Positions 16,009-25,111 of a stretch of 45,147 nt of DNA are shown here, one piece after another. This stretch comes from an uncultured Propionibacteriaceae bacterium (lineage in GTDB: Bacteria; Actinomycetota; Actinomycetes; Propionibacteriales; Propionibacteriaceae). The position numbers were made by a program, and so were the translations under genes. Positions within the stretch are counted from its first letter, which is position 1. Each line of letters opens with the position of its first letter. The notes beneath the pieces are model-generated. The model saw only the letters and a program-made list of their open reading frames with translations. It had not been told where the DNA came from and made no database searches. Location: the NCBI GenBank assembly GCA_937965785.1, contig CALCKT010000019.1, positions 1 to 45,147 of the forward strand, written 5' to 3'.

Positions 16009-17484
16009 TCAGGTGTCCTCCTCGAAGGCGTCGTCAGTAAAGGTGATATGTTCTTCTAGCTCGGTTCGGATGGTTTCGACCACGATGGCTGGGAGGCGTG
16101 CCCCACGAACTCTGAGATGAGTGCCACGTGGCAGGGTTTGGATCAGGTGACGGCAGCTTGGATCGAGACCAGTTATTTCGATCACGGCTTGGGCGTTGTC
16201 AACCTTGGACTGACGGAAGATGCAGATCAGCTCAGCCTCGTCGAACAGGGACCTGAGGGGAGAACCTGGGGCGACGTCGCTGATGTGATGGAACACCGAA
16301 ATCATTGAGGCTCCAACACCGCGTGCGCGTTTAGTGATGTCTCGGAGCATCTTTGGCACAGCACCGACACCTTCAGCAGAATAAGTTTCTTCGACCACAA
16401 TGGACTTCTCGCCAGGGGTGTTGACCCACACCGATAGCAGGAATGTTGCGGTTATTGCCATCATCAACGCCAAGGCTTCGGACCCGAACTCTAGAGCGGA
16501 GGTGTCGAAAACCAGCAGCGGAGAGTCGAAACTCACCTCGGTGGTGTTGGGGCCGCTGGTTTCTCCATCGATCAACCCGGTCAAGTCGCCTGTGGTGTAG
16601 CGCAGCAGACCCAACACCACCGGCAGCCCCCATTGCTGAAGATCCGTGAGGGTGGTTCCGGTCAGGTAAGTGTCGGCGGGGTGTTGGAGGGCATGGATCA
16701 CATCGTGGAGGGTCGCGATCCGGTGGTGCGTGGTGGCAGCATTCAAGGCATTGTGGTGGGCGGTGTTGAGGGCGTACTTCTCGTTCTCGGTGAGGTCACG
16801 TTCCAACGCGGTTTCGGCGACACGACGTAGGAGCCGATCTTGTCCGATGATGCCGCTTTCGTTTGCGGATTCGGAATGAACCGAGATGCGGGGGTCGAGT
16901 ACGTTGATGACCGTACCTAGACGTCGGTCCTGATGGAACCGGAGTGTGGTGCCGCCGACCGCGTGGGAGAGTTTGGTGTACTCGCCCCGGTTCCCGCCGG
17001 ATTGACGTTGGTTCTTCCGGTCGAACACGGCCGCACGGCCGCCAGTGGCGATGGAGCGGGTCAGCATAGTCTTGACGTAGCTGGATTTCGCGACTCCAAG
17101 ATCTCCGATGACGCACTGGTTGGTGGCGGTGATGAAGCCGCCACGATACAGGTTCCATGCGGTTTCACATACCACTTGACCTGTCCAAACGTTCAATCCC
17201 AGCGGGGTGCCGTGGTTCTCCAGTTCGGTACTGGTCAGCACCGGCAGCAGGGCAGGGAGTTGTCGCCCAGAGGTCCACGTGCCTCGCACTGACGGATGCT
17301 GCCACCGCAGCAGCCAGACGACGCGACGCAGAAATCTGCCCCGCCCGAAACGGTACCAACTGCGCCGCCACCACTGATTGATTCCGGAACCAATGTTCTT
17401 GAGGGTCTTCTGCACCGTGACGGTGAAGGGGGTCTTCGACGGTGGTGGCAGAGATGTTCTAGTGGAGCGGCTGAGGGCGGTCAT
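16009..17484 (-). CDS. VirB4-like secretion ATPase
   Basis: 491 residues. Walker A is GDLGVAKSS (about residue 140-148) after a basic N-terminal region; the Walker B-like strand is KSIVVEETYSAEG and a later GVGASMISVFHHISD resembles the arginine/sensor region of VirB4/TraC ATPases. The N-terminal VirB4 domain seems to be carried by the preceding gene product (17481-18932), with which it overlaps by four bases (ATGA), so the two probably make one complex. It energises assembly of the transfer channel at the membrane. Confidence 0.85.
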   Translation of the reverse strand: MTALSRSTRTSLPPPSKTPFTVTVQKTLKNIGSGINQWWRRSWYRFGRGRFLRRVVWLLRWQHPSVRGTWTSGRQLPALLPVLTSTELENHGTPLGLNVWTGQVVCETAWNLYRGGFITATNQCVIGDLGVAKSSYVKTMLTRSIATGGRAAVFDRKNQRQSGGNRGEYTKLSHAVGGTTLRFHQDRRLGTVINVLDPRISVHSESANESGIIGQDRLLRRVAETALERDLTENEKYALNTAHHNALNAATTHHRIATLHDVIHALQHPADTYLTGTTLTDLQQWGLPVVLGLLRYTTGDLTGLIDGETSGPNTTEVSFDSPLLVFDTSALEFGSEALALMMAITATFLLSVWVNTPGEKSIVVEETYSAEGVGAVPKMLRDITKRARGVGASMISVFHHISDVAPGSPLRSLFDEAELICIFRQSKVDNAQAVIEITGLDPSCRHLIQTLPRGTHLRVRGARLPAIVVETIRTELEEHITFTDDAFEEDT

Positions 17485-18932
17485 CGTTGGGGAACCTCCA
17501 TCCCGATGGGGAGGAGCCGCAGCAGGGCGGCACCTGGTCTGTCGTGGTCAGGGGTAATGCCTTCTGCGCCACACTCAGCGACAGCTGTTTGGAGCTCATC
17601 GAAGAGGTTGTTGACTTCTCGTCGGCTCCGGCCGGACAGCATTACCCGCACCGAAGGGATGACCCCGATCTGACCGTACTGGACGATGTCAGCTGTGATA
17701 TCGGATGCCAGGTGTTCCTTCGACCATGCCTCACCGCCATCGATCTTGCCCTGTTTGTCGATGTGGCGGGCCTTCGAGTGGGCCGTGGTCAACTGGTCTC
17801 GGGCGAACTTCTTCGCCGCGTGGCGTGGCACCAGCCGGGCTTGGGTAATGATCGTGCGGTATCCGAGCTGGGAGCCGAACACAATGGGTTCCAGCCAGCG
17901 TCCTGTCACTAGGGGCAAGGGCCAGTCGTCAAGCCCGAACGACGCAGAGGTGTGCCACCAAGTTTGTTCTCCTGAGGGGACGGTCACCATTGTGGCGTCG
18001 CGTCGCCAAGCTGGGCAGGAAGCGAAGATCTGGTCCGTGCAACCTTCTACATCGTGGGGGTTCTGGGCAGGATCAACCACAGCTCGGAGTAGGGCTGCGA
18101 TCTCTTGGGGACTCAAGGCGGCTTTGACTTCGATCCCCTTCGAGGTGAGGATCTTCGCCACTAGGATCGCGGCATCGTATGCAGCTTCTGGTCCACTGCT
18201 CTCGGTCAGTGGGGGCTTCGCAACCCGTTCGAATAGGAGATCGATGTCGAAGCAGAGCACTGCATAGGAGTAGTAGCGTTCTGCGTCCTTGGTGGCTTCG
18301 AACGGAAGATCTGCCATCGATAGCACCACGTCATCGGACAGACCTGGTGCTAGGTCGGGTACCGCGGTGCGGACCTGTGTTGGATCTTCAGGTCGTACCA
18401 AGGTGAGCCAATCGATCTGGACCAATGCGTTCTTGGGGTCAGCGAGTTCCCGATGCAGGTTCACCACCGCGTTCTGCCACCGGTTGAGGTGGTCATCGGA
18501 TGCCACCCCTGGAGTTGTGGTTGAGACCTCTAGCACCACCACCATGTGGTTCGGGTGCTCTAGTACACCCAACTCGGTGCCGTCCCCGGCTGGGACACTG
18601 ACCATCCGAGTGGAATGCATCAGCAAGAACGGCTGGTCTTCACGGGCGGGATCGAAATCATCCCACCGAGCCCGACGCCCGATCCAGCTCCGGATATGAT
18701 TGCCGAACTTCGACAGCCATGGGCGGCCGTCGCTGGTACGTCGAACCCACATCAGCACACACAACCCCCCAACTGCGGCAAGGGCAACCACTAGGGTGAG
18801 GCTCTTGGTGACCACGATCATCACCATCAACACCATTGCAATTGCGCCCAAGGAGATCAGCGCCGTTAGCTTGGTGGAGCTCAGCCATGGTATCGGGGTC
18901 ACGCCTCCTAGACGGAACTTCTCCACCGTCAT
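17481..18932 (-). CDS. SCO6880-family transfer protein (PrgI-like membrane part plus VirB4 N-terminal-like part)
   Basis: 483 residues. Two membrane segments at residues 20-62 (LTALISLGAIAMVLMVMIVV and a second one) precede a large cytoplasmic part with HPNHMVVVLEVSTTTPGVA and YYSYAVLCFDIDLLF. This arrangement is found in actinobacterial proteins named SCO6880 that lie directly upstream of the VirB4 ATPase. There is no Walker motif. It overlaps both neighbours by four bases, indicating tight coupling and equal dosage. Confidence 0.8.
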   Translation of the reverse strand: MTVEKFRLGGVTPIPWLSSTKLTALISLGAIAMVLMVMIVVTKSLTLVVALAAVGGLCVLMWVRRTSDGRPWLSKFGNHIRSWIGRRARWDDFDPAREDQPFLLMHSTRMVSVPAGDGTELGVLEHPNHMVVVLEVSTTTPGVASDDHLNRWQNAVVNLHRELADPKNALVQIDWLTLVRPEDPTQVRTAVPDLAPGLSDDVVLSMADLPFEATKDAERYYSYAVLCFDIDLLFERVAKPPLTESSGPEAAYDAAILVAKILTSKGIEVKAALSPQEIAALLRAVVDPAQNPHDVEGCTDQIFASCPAWRRDATMVTVPSGEQTWWHTSASFGLDDWPLPLVTGRWLEPIVFGSQLGYRTIITQARLVPRHAAKKFARDQLTTAHSKARHIDKQGKIDGGEAWSKEHLASDITADIVQYGQIGVIPSVRVMLSGRSRREVNNLFDELQTAVAECGAEGITPDHDRPGAALLRLLPIGMEVPQR

Positions 18933-20560
18933 GACGGCCCCTTCCGCGAATGTGAGTTCTGCGTGGGCTGACTATGGTTCTGGTTCTGGTCGTAGCCGGT
19001 CTGTGATGAGCGATCCTTTGAACTACGAGGTTTCGTCCAGTCCGAGTACGTATCTGGGTCCACTGCGTAGCCGCCACCAGCAGCTTGGTAACTCTGCAAT
19101 GCTCCTTCACGGGCTTTGGTCTGCAATGCTTTGCGACCTTGGTTCATAACCACTCCAGCCGCCACCACAGCACCCACCACGACAGCAGCTCCCGCCAGCA
19201 CAGCACCCCCAGAGGCAGCAGCCTTTCCCCCAGCAGCTGTACCCGTTGCTGTGGACGCTTTCCCAGCACCACTAGCGGCAGTCCCGGATGTGGCTGCTGG
19301 CGACGGCGAGGAGCTCTGCTTAGAGAATCGCTGCACCAACCGCTGGACCCCGATACGGGCCTCCCCGGCACGGTGAGTCGCGCCTCGGGTGTGCTCCCGA
19401 TAATCACCGGCGACTCCGCCCGATGCGTTCGACCCGTACGGGGACACCGCGGGCATGACATAACCTAAAACAACGGGCATTGAAACCATCACTCCTGTCA
19501 TCGTTGTGATCAGAATCGCATTCATCCATCCCCCTTGGTTGTTGAACACATCCTTGACCATGAACATCATCAGCCACCAAGCGAATCGGGACACCGGAGG
19601 GACCAGAGCGAGTCCTATCGTGATTCCGATTATTCGCCAGAACATACGCCTGTTGTTCGGCCATATTGACATTGCAGTCGCGATGGGCATCAACACTGCC
19701 ATGACGTATAGGGCGATCAGTGACACCGCATCTTCAACAATCCAAATTTGGACAAACGTGATAAATGCGATTGAAACCATAATCACAGCAATGGGTATAT
19801 TGAAAATATCCCACAGGCTGTTGAACTTTATATACTTCGATAGCTCCCACGGTTTGATCGAATTGTTGTAGAAAGCATCCCCTAATTCCACGCTAAACCG
19901 ATGCAGCAAATTTACCGCCTCGGGGACGCACAGCATCAGCGGCACGAAGGTGATGATCCGGGGCAAAGACTCCAATATCTCTTCACGAACTTTCGGATGG
20001 TAGTAGCCGCGTGACGCGCGAGCCAAGAAAATAATCAATACGACGACGAACACTATCAATCCGAGCATGAACAACACCCCGTAGGTGGCTAACCCGGGAG
20101 AAACAAATCCTTCTCCGAGACGTCCAGCCATCGCCCCCAACAAATTGTCAGCAGTCTTTCCAGCATCCTGAGACCACTCCTCAGACGCTGTCGACGGCGT
20201 TTGTCCTCCCGACGGCTCAGCAGATCCTGCCCCCGACCCTGATGCCGAGGGTTCGGGAGTAGAAGCCGATGCAGAAGCCGTCGGTGTCGACGGAGTAGAC
20301 GCTGTTGGCGGCGGGGTTGACGGATTGAACGATGCCGACAAATGATCACTGGGCTTCGCGCTAGTCGGTTCTGGACACGGATCCTCGTCTTGAGCACCAA
20401 CTGCCCAAGGGTTCACGCTGTAACTCCGGCATGGAGGTTTGTTGGCTTCAGGGGCGGTGTTAGCCCAAGTGAGAGGGACTGCTAGGAGACAGATTGCTCC
20501 GATCAGCCCTAAAGACAGCAGAAACGATTGGAGAACCTTCGAGGTCGGTAGCGTCTTCAC
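18929..20560 (-). CDS. TrbL/VirB6-like polytopic membrane protein
   Basis: The start is placed at GTG 20560, whose GTGA overlaps the previous stop; an upstream ATG at 20617 lies inside the preceding gene and is less likely. The 543-residue product has an N-terminal signal sequence (LQSFLLSLGLIGAICLLAVP), an exported Ser/Thr/Pro-rich linker (residues 60-135), about five to six membrane helices (170-400), and an Ala/Gly-rich tail with another helix. This is the order of VirB6/TrbL proteins in Gram-positive T4SS, which form part of the inner channel. The sequence around 19640-20040 is more AT-rich than its flanks. Confidence 0.8.
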   Translation of the reverse strand: MKTLPTSKVLQSFLLSLGLIGAICLLAVPLTWANTAPEANKPPCRSYSVNPWAVGAQDEDPCPEPTSAKPSDHLSASFNPSTPPPTASTPSTPTASASASTPEPSASGSGAGSAEPSGGQTPSTASEEWSQDAGKTADNLLGAMAGRLGEGFVSPGLATYGVLFMLGLIVFVVVLIIFLARASRGYYHPKVREEILESLPRIITFVPLMLCVPEAVNLLHRFSVELGDAFYNNSIKPWELSKYIKFNSLWDIFNIPIAVIMVSIAFITFVQIWIVEDAVSLIALYVMAVLMPIATAMSIWPNNRRMFWRIIGITIGLALVPPVSRFAWWLMMFMVKDVFNNQGGWMNAILITTMTGVMVSMPVVLGYVMPAVSPYGSNASGGVAGDYREHTRGATHRAGEARIGVQRLVQRFSKQSSSPSPAATSGTAASGAGKASTATGTAAGGKAAASGGAVLAGAAVVVGAVVAAGVVMNQGRKALQTKAREGALQSYQAAGGGYAVDPDTYSDWTKPRSSKDRSSQTGYDQNQNHSQPTQNSHSRKGPS

Positions 20561-21465
20561 TGGGTCAACACCGCCCCCGGGATCGAGTCTTGTGTCCCAT
20601 CGGCGGGGATGGCCCACCCTTCACCGACATGAGATCTGATGAACTCCCAGCCAGGGTTGGTGACATCTGAACGAGTTTCCGCTTCGATCCCTCCGTCTTC
20701 AGATTTCCAGTCATTTTCGACCCATACCATGACGTTACGTATCATTTCAAAGCTTCGGACAACGCCGCCCATGTTGGTGTCGGTGCCGGTGCCGGAGTAG
20801 CGGGGGAGGAAGACCCATACTTCGACTCGTTGAGGTTGGCCTTCGGCGTTGTTTTCGATGTTGGTAATGCTGTAGGCCCCGTATTCGGGGATCGCGCCAC
20901 CATAGAAACGTTCTTCGCTGGAGGGGAGAGCGGGGTTGTTTGCATCCATGACCACCCCGTCGTCATTTAGCCGGGCAGTGTCTCGGATCACCTTCCTGTA
21001 TCCCACCCAAGCGGGATCGTGAAGCGTGTCCTCCAAGGATTTTCCAGTGTAGAGATGAGGAAAAAGCTCTGCTGCTGTAGATTCAACTACTCCCGCTAAG
21101 CAGCGATCAGCTCCAGCAACGCTCATTGCTGCGCCAACGGCACCGTCGACGGTGCGATTCCAGCCGATTTTGACACCGTAGATTTCACGGGCGTTGCCGG
21201 TGGAGACTGTTGCGGTCCCCCGGTACAAGCCGGGAAGAATCTCTTCGGTGACGGTCATCACTCCTTTGTAGGTGGTCTCCGAAGAAGTTGGTGCTGGCGT
21301 TGATGGCGTCATTGAGGGCATTGGGCTTTGGTTGCGTCCGTTGTGAGTGCCAAGCCAGTAGACCGTAATGAGGGCGACGGCCATGACCAGGCTGATGAAG
21401 ATGAACTTGAGGCTTTTGCCGCTACGTTTAGTTTCAGGGTGGGGATGGTCAACGATCCTAGTCAT
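20557..21465 (-). CDS. Bitopic T4SS protein with extracytoplasmic domain (VirB8/TcpC position)
   Basis: 302 residues from ATG 21465, preceded by AAAGGAGAC. A basic N-terminus, one membrane helix (FIFISLVMAVALITVYWLG, residues 22-41), a Ser/Thr/Pro linker, then an exported domain with a strand-rich pattern (LPGLYRGTATVSTGNAREIY and VWVFLPRYSGTGTDTNMGG). This topology and operon position fit VirB8/TcpC-like channel proteins, but sequence similarity to them is not evident by eye. Confidence 0.65.
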   Translation of the reverse strand: MTRIVDHPHPETKRSGKSLKFIFISLVMAVALITVYWLGTHNGRNQSPMPSMTPSTPAPTSSETTYKGVMTVTEEILPGLYRGTATVSTGNAREIYGVKIGWNRTVDGAVGAAMSVAGADRCLAGVVESTAAELFPHLYTGKSLEDTLHDPAWVGYRKVIRDTARLNDDGVVMDANNPALPSSEERFYGGAIPEYGAYSITNIENNAEGQPQRVEVWVFLPRYSGTGTDTNMGGVVRSFEMIRNVMVWVENDWKSEDGGIEAETRSDVTNPGWEFIRSHVGEGWAIPADGTQDSIPGAVLTQ

Positions 21466-21481
21466 GGCCAGTCTCCTTTGC

Positions 21482-21808
21482 TCAGCTGGGGGGTGCGGTG
21501 GGAGCAGAGCTCGGGGGCGGAACCTGCTGAGACGCGGCGGAGTCATAGATCGCCACGTAGATCACTGGAATAAGGACGAGCCCCACGATGACACCGACCG
21601 GGAACAAGATCTTCGCCACGAGTTCCTCAGAGTCGTGGCGGTGCTGCTTGCGGGCTCGGAGGACGTTGGCGATCGAAAGGATGAGGGCGATGACCGCCCA
21701 GATGAACGCCCCAGCCCAGACCCCAGCGATGAGGATCCCAGCCCAGTTGGTGAAGAGGGCTTGGAACGGGCCGAACCCTGGTGTGATGTTGTTGAACAGA
21801 TCCCTCAT
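21482..21808 (-). CDS. Small two-helix membrane protein, possible VirB2-like subunit
   Basis: 108 residues with two membrane helices (residues 22-46 and 67-88) separated by a short basic loop (RARKQHRHDSEELVAK) and a Pro/Ser tail. Size and topology match VirB2/TrbC-type pilins or small channel components of Gram-positive T4SS, although the usual cleavable signal is not clear. It overlaps the ParA-like gene start by four bases. Confidence 0.6.
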   Translation of the reverse strand: MRDLFNNITPGFGPFQALFTNWAGILIAGVWAGAFIWAVIALILSIANVLRARKQHRHDSEELVAKILFPVGVIVGLVLIPVIYVAIYDSAASQQVPPPSSAPTAPPS

Positions 21809-22965
21809 CGATCAGTTCCTTTCTGTTGTGCGGTGGTTGTGGCCTTGACCAGAAGTTCTGCTGCGAGCTCCTCGAAGGCGACCTGGGTCGCCGGCTTCAA
21901 CGAGTTCCAGCGAATAACTTGCTGGTTGAGGCCGGGATCGATGGGGATCTCCTGGATGGGGAGCCCCAGTCGGGTGAAATGCTCCTTGGCGAGTTGTCTC
22001 GCCAAGGGGTCACTCTCTCCGACGTTGTTGGTCCCAACGATGATGGTACGGGTCTGCACCGACGTATCACGTTCCAGCATCGTCTCCAGCATCTTAACTG
22101 CCGGTTCGACGTGGTCGGCACGCCATTTCATCGGCACCACGTACGCGTCAGCGGCTCGGACTGAGGCCCTCCACGACACCGACAGTTCCGCATTGCCGGT
22201 GTCGAACCCGACGATGGAGTAGAACCTTTTCAGCACGGTGTGGAGCTTGGTGAAGTCATCCCAGCTGATCGCGGCCGTCGTCTCAGGATCGGAAGCCAGC
22301 ACCCACTCCGAGGAGTCTGGTTGCCGGTTCATGCACCACTCCAGTTCTGAGATCTGAGCGTGCCTACCCAGTAGGTACTCGATATTGCCGAGCAAGTCTC
22401 CGATGTGCCGGTCATGGGAGACCACCGACCGTAACAGTGCAGTCCCGCGGAGTTCGTTCATGTCAACCATCCCCACCCCGCCACCACGGGCATTCGCCAG
22501 TGCTGCCATAACACCGCGCATTGTGGGGGTCTTGCCTGCCCCGCCCTTGACCGAGACCGCCGTGATCGACACCGACCCGGGGAAGCCCACCAGCAATCGG
22601 GCCTTTCTCTCTGCTGCCTGGAGCTGTGTTTTCGATGGGCCTAACCGCAACAGCTTGCGCCACCCTGTGGCCTCGGGAAGATCCCCCAATGCCCTCAATG
22701 ACGCCGTCAATGCCCCTGCTGCAATCACCGGAGGCGCCACAACCGCTTCCTCGGCCTCCACAGGCTCTGGTTGTGAATCAAGCTCTGCGGAGCAGGAAGA
22801 GTCAACAGAAACTGTTGACTCTTCCTGCTCCGCCGGAGGAGTGTTTTGTTCGTCGGCGTGCGCGTCTTGCGCGGCCTGATGAGGGGCCAAGCCATCCCGC
22901 AGGGTGTCAAGCCCTGGCCCCCGCGCAGTGCTGTTCGTGGTTCCCATGCCACCACACCCTACCAT
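21805..22965 (-). CDS. ParA/MinD-like ATPase heading the transfer operon
   Basis: 386 residues if ATG 22965 is used, 380 from ATG 22947; neither has a strong ribosome-binding site. Residues 20-80 are acidic and low-complexity; the ATPase follows: VSVKGGAGKTPTM (deviant Walker A with GKTP where the family has GKTT or GKST), VGMVDMNELRGTALL and a switch region YSIVGFDTGNAEL. Such proteins precede actinobacterial T4SS genes and may position the apparatus, like VirC1. A perfect 22-base inverted repeat lies inside the low-complexity part (22787-22833). Confidence 0.75.
   Translation of the reverse strand: MVGCGGMGTTNSTARGPGLDTLRDGLAPHQAAQDAHADEQNTPPAEQEESTVSVDSSCSAELDSQPEPVEAEEAVVAPPVIAAGALTASLRALGDLPEATGWRKLLRLGPSKTQLQAAERKARLLVGFPGSVSITAVSVKGGAGKTPTMRGVMAALANARGGGVGMVDMNELRGTALLRSVVSHDRHIGDLLGNIEYLLGRHAQISELEWCMNRQPDSSEWVLASDPETTAAISWDDFTKLHTVLKRFYSIVGFDTGNAELSVSWRASVRAADAYVVPMKWRADHVEPAVKMLETMLERDTSVQTRTIIVGTNNVGESDPLARQLAKEHFTRLGLPIQEIPIDPGLNQQVIRWNSLKPATQVAFEELAAELLVKATTTAQQKGTDR
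22787..22833. repeat. Perfect 22-base inverted repeat inside the ParA-like gene
   Basis: Arms 22787-22808 and 22812-22833 are exactly complementary around AAA. In the transfer mRNA it would form a 22-pair hairpin about 115-160 bases downstream of the start codon, in codons for a tolerant Glu/Ser-rich segment. It may attenuate or stabilise the operon transcript, or be a protein-binding site. Confidence 0.8.
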
Positions 22966-23101
22966 GAGTTACTGACAGAGTGAAGAAAGAACTAGAATGA
23001 ACTAAAAATGACTATACTAGGGATTGCGTTCTTGTTGGTGCTGCACGGCAGGAGGTGTGATGTGGCCCTGTGCTGAGGAGGGGTCGGGCAGACTAAAGGT
23101 C

Positions 23102-23356
23102 ATGTCCGAGTCCCTTGACCGTAACGATCCGTCAACCTGGCCGTACTTCATGAAGATCGAGGAGGTGGCCCAAGTGTTGGATGTTGGTCGATCAGTGGTG
23201 GATCGGCTCATCTCGGGCCCCCAACCGCGGCTGCGGTCGGTACGACTGAGCAGCCCTGACGCGCAGCGGGACTACCGCCGGATCACCAAGGAAGACCTTC
23301 TTCGGCTGGCTGTGACCGCTGATGGCGGAGAGGAAAGTCCTAGTGACGGGGCATGA
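23102..23356 (+). CDS. Excisionase/AlpA-like HTH protein
   Basis: 84 residues; ATG 23102 is preferred over 23024 because the fold begins there. The MerR/AlpA-type HTH reads KIEEVAQVLDVGRSVVDRLI, followed by YRRITKEDLLRLA, the usual DNA-binding domain-17 layout. It opens the rightward block, divergent from the T4SS operon across about 135 AT-rich bases, so it may control both. The wall hydrolase gene follows 15 bases later. Confidence 0.7.
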   Translation: MSESLDRNDPSTWPYFMKIEEVAQVLDVGRSVVDRLISGPQPRLRSVRLSSPDAQRDYRRITKEDLLRLAVTADGGEESPSDGA

Positions 23357-23371
23357 GCGAAGGAGCAGTGT

Positions 23372-25033
23372 GTGGGTAAGGCAGAGATAAGAAGGCGTAA
23401 GTCCCGGAAGAAGGGGTCTAGCTTGGCGATGTTGGGTTGTGCTTCGGTTGCTGTGCTGATGACGTTGTGTCTTGCGATGTGCGGGTCGATCTCGCCGAAA
23501 GAACGCGCGGAAGAGCAGCAGGGAAGTCAACGGTGTCGTTCTGCTGGGGTGACAACGGGTTGGACCATTCCGATAGGGGAGCCGTACCGTATCACCAGTC
23601 CGTTTGGATACAGGAGGTCCCCGATCAGTGGCCGCTCGGACCTACACACCGGTATCGATCTGTCCTCGGCGTCGCGTCATGCTCCGGTCCTTGCCGCATC
23701 GTCAGGGACGGTGACCAGGGTTGAGAACCTCGGAGCGCGCTCTTACGGCAGGTGGATCGAGATTGATCATGGCAGCGGCACTACGACCCGGTACGCCCAC
23801 CTCGACGCAGTGAAGGTCGTAATTGGGGACCAAGTCGCAACAGGGCAGCAGATCGGAGTCGAAGGTGCATCGGGCGGTGTGACGGGTCCACATCTTCACT
23901 TCGAGGTGCGGCGTAACGGTACTGCTGTTGATCCGGTCGAGGCGTTCACGCAATACCAGTTGGCTTTCGATGGATCGCCCGGTTCGACGACGCGGCAAGG
24001 ATCGGTGGTGACGGCCGTCAGCGCGCAGGAGGTTGCTACGTTCCTGCCGAACCCGCGAGGGGTGGATCTTTCTGGTTCGCTCAGCCCTGAGCAGATCGCG
24101 ACGGCGACGAAGATCGCGGAGGTTGGACAGCGGCTTGGTCTGCCTCCTAGGGCATGGGCGATTGCATTGATAACAGCGTTACAGGAATCCACTCTTGGCG
24201 CTGATCACTCGACATGGCGTCCCAATGGCGACGGAGATGTCGGAGTGTTCCAGCAACGTGGCTACGTCGGCTGGTATGCCGACGGGAACAGCCTAGAGGA
24301 GAACACCACCATTCTCAACGACGTCACGTACGCCGCCGAGACGTTCTACCACGGCCACGACGTTGCGAAGAAAGCGCCTGGCGCGGCTGGACCCGTCGGT
24401 TATCACATCCCCGGCCTGGTCGATATCAAGGGCTGGGAGACCATGCCGCTGTGGCAGGCTGCACAGCGGGTGCAGGTTTCTGCGTTTCCTCTCTATTACG
24501 CCAAACACGAAGCCACCGTCGCATCCTTGCTCCCTCGGTTGAGTATCAACGCGGTCGATCGCTGCACCCCTGCCAAGGAGGGGATTCCGGCCGATGGAAC
24601 CGTTGGGGAGAAGGTCGCTGCCCATGCGTTGACCCAGCTCGGGGTGCCGTACTCGTGGGGTGGTGGAAATCCAAACGGCCCTTCGACAGGGCACTGCTGC
24701 TCGCCTGGTGGACAGAACGGCGCCAACATCGTTGGGTTTGACTGCTCTGGGCTGGCGCTGTGGGCGTGGGCACAGGTCGGAGTGAAATTACCCCACGAGT
24801 CGTCGGCGCAGCAGAAACTCATAACACCCGTTCAAGCCGCTGACATCCAAGCCGGCGACCTGCTGTTCTTCCCCGGACATGTCGGGATCGCCGATGGCAA
24901 GGGCGGCATGATCGAAGCTCCCCGCCCCGGAGTAGCGGTCCGGGTCACCCCAAACGTCCTCAACGACTCCTACTACGGACCTCGTTTCACCGGTGCCGGA
25001 CGCCCTAGCACTGAGACAGCGAAGAAAGGATGA
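23372..25033 (+). CDS. T4SS peptidoglycan hydrolase: M23, transglycosylase-like and NlpC/P60 domains
   Basis: 553 residues from GTG 23372. A basic start and one membrane helix (LAMLGCASVAVLMTLCLAM) export it. Domain 1 (about 70-195): M23 peptidase with HTGIDLSS and GPHLHFEVRRNG metal ligands. Domain 2 (about 225-385): lysozyme/SLT-like with a candidate catalytic Glu in ITALQESTLG and GVFQQRG. Domain 3 (about 415-540): NlpC/P60 with FDCSGLALWAW (Cys) and GHVGIADG (His). Three different wall-cutting domains in one protein would open the thick Gram-positive wall for the channel, like VirB1/TcpG proteins. Confidence 0.85.
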   Translation: MGKAEIRRRKSRKKGSSLAMLGCASVAVLMTLCLAMCGSISPKERAEEQQGSQRCRSAGVTTGWTIPIGEPYRITSPFGYRRSPISGRSDLHTGIDLSSASRHAPVLAASSGTVTRVENLGARSYGRWIEIDHGSGTTTRYAHLDAVKVVIGDQVATGQQIGVEGASGGVTGPHLHFEVRRNGTAVDPVEAFTQYQLAFDGSPGSTTRQGSVVTAVSAQEVATFLPNPRGVDLSGSLSPEQIATATKIAEVGQRLGLPPRAWAIALITALQESTLGADHSTWRPNGDGDVGVFQQRGYVGWYADGNSLEENTTILNDVTYAAETFYHGHDVAKKAPGAAGPVGYHIPGLVDIKGWETMPLWQAAQRVQVSAFPLYYAKHEATVASLLPRLSINAVDRCTPAKEGIPADGTVGEKVAAHALTQLGVPYSWGGGNPNGPSTGHCCSPGGQNGANIVGFDCSGLALWAWAQVGVKLPHESSAQQKLITPVQAADIQAGDLLFFPGHVGIADGKGGMIEAPRPGVAVRVTPNVLNDSYYGPRFTGAGRPSTETAKKG

Positions 25034-25111
25034 CGCAGCCATGACATGGATGTATGCCTGGTGGCGACGACGACTCACGGTAGTCTCTGATCCGTCGAGG
25101 CAGGAGGCGCG

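Noticed and set aside
20561..20617. ATG start for the TrbL-like gene inside the preceding gene
   Set aside because: GTG 20560 gives the four-base overlap used throughout this operon and a proper signal sequence.
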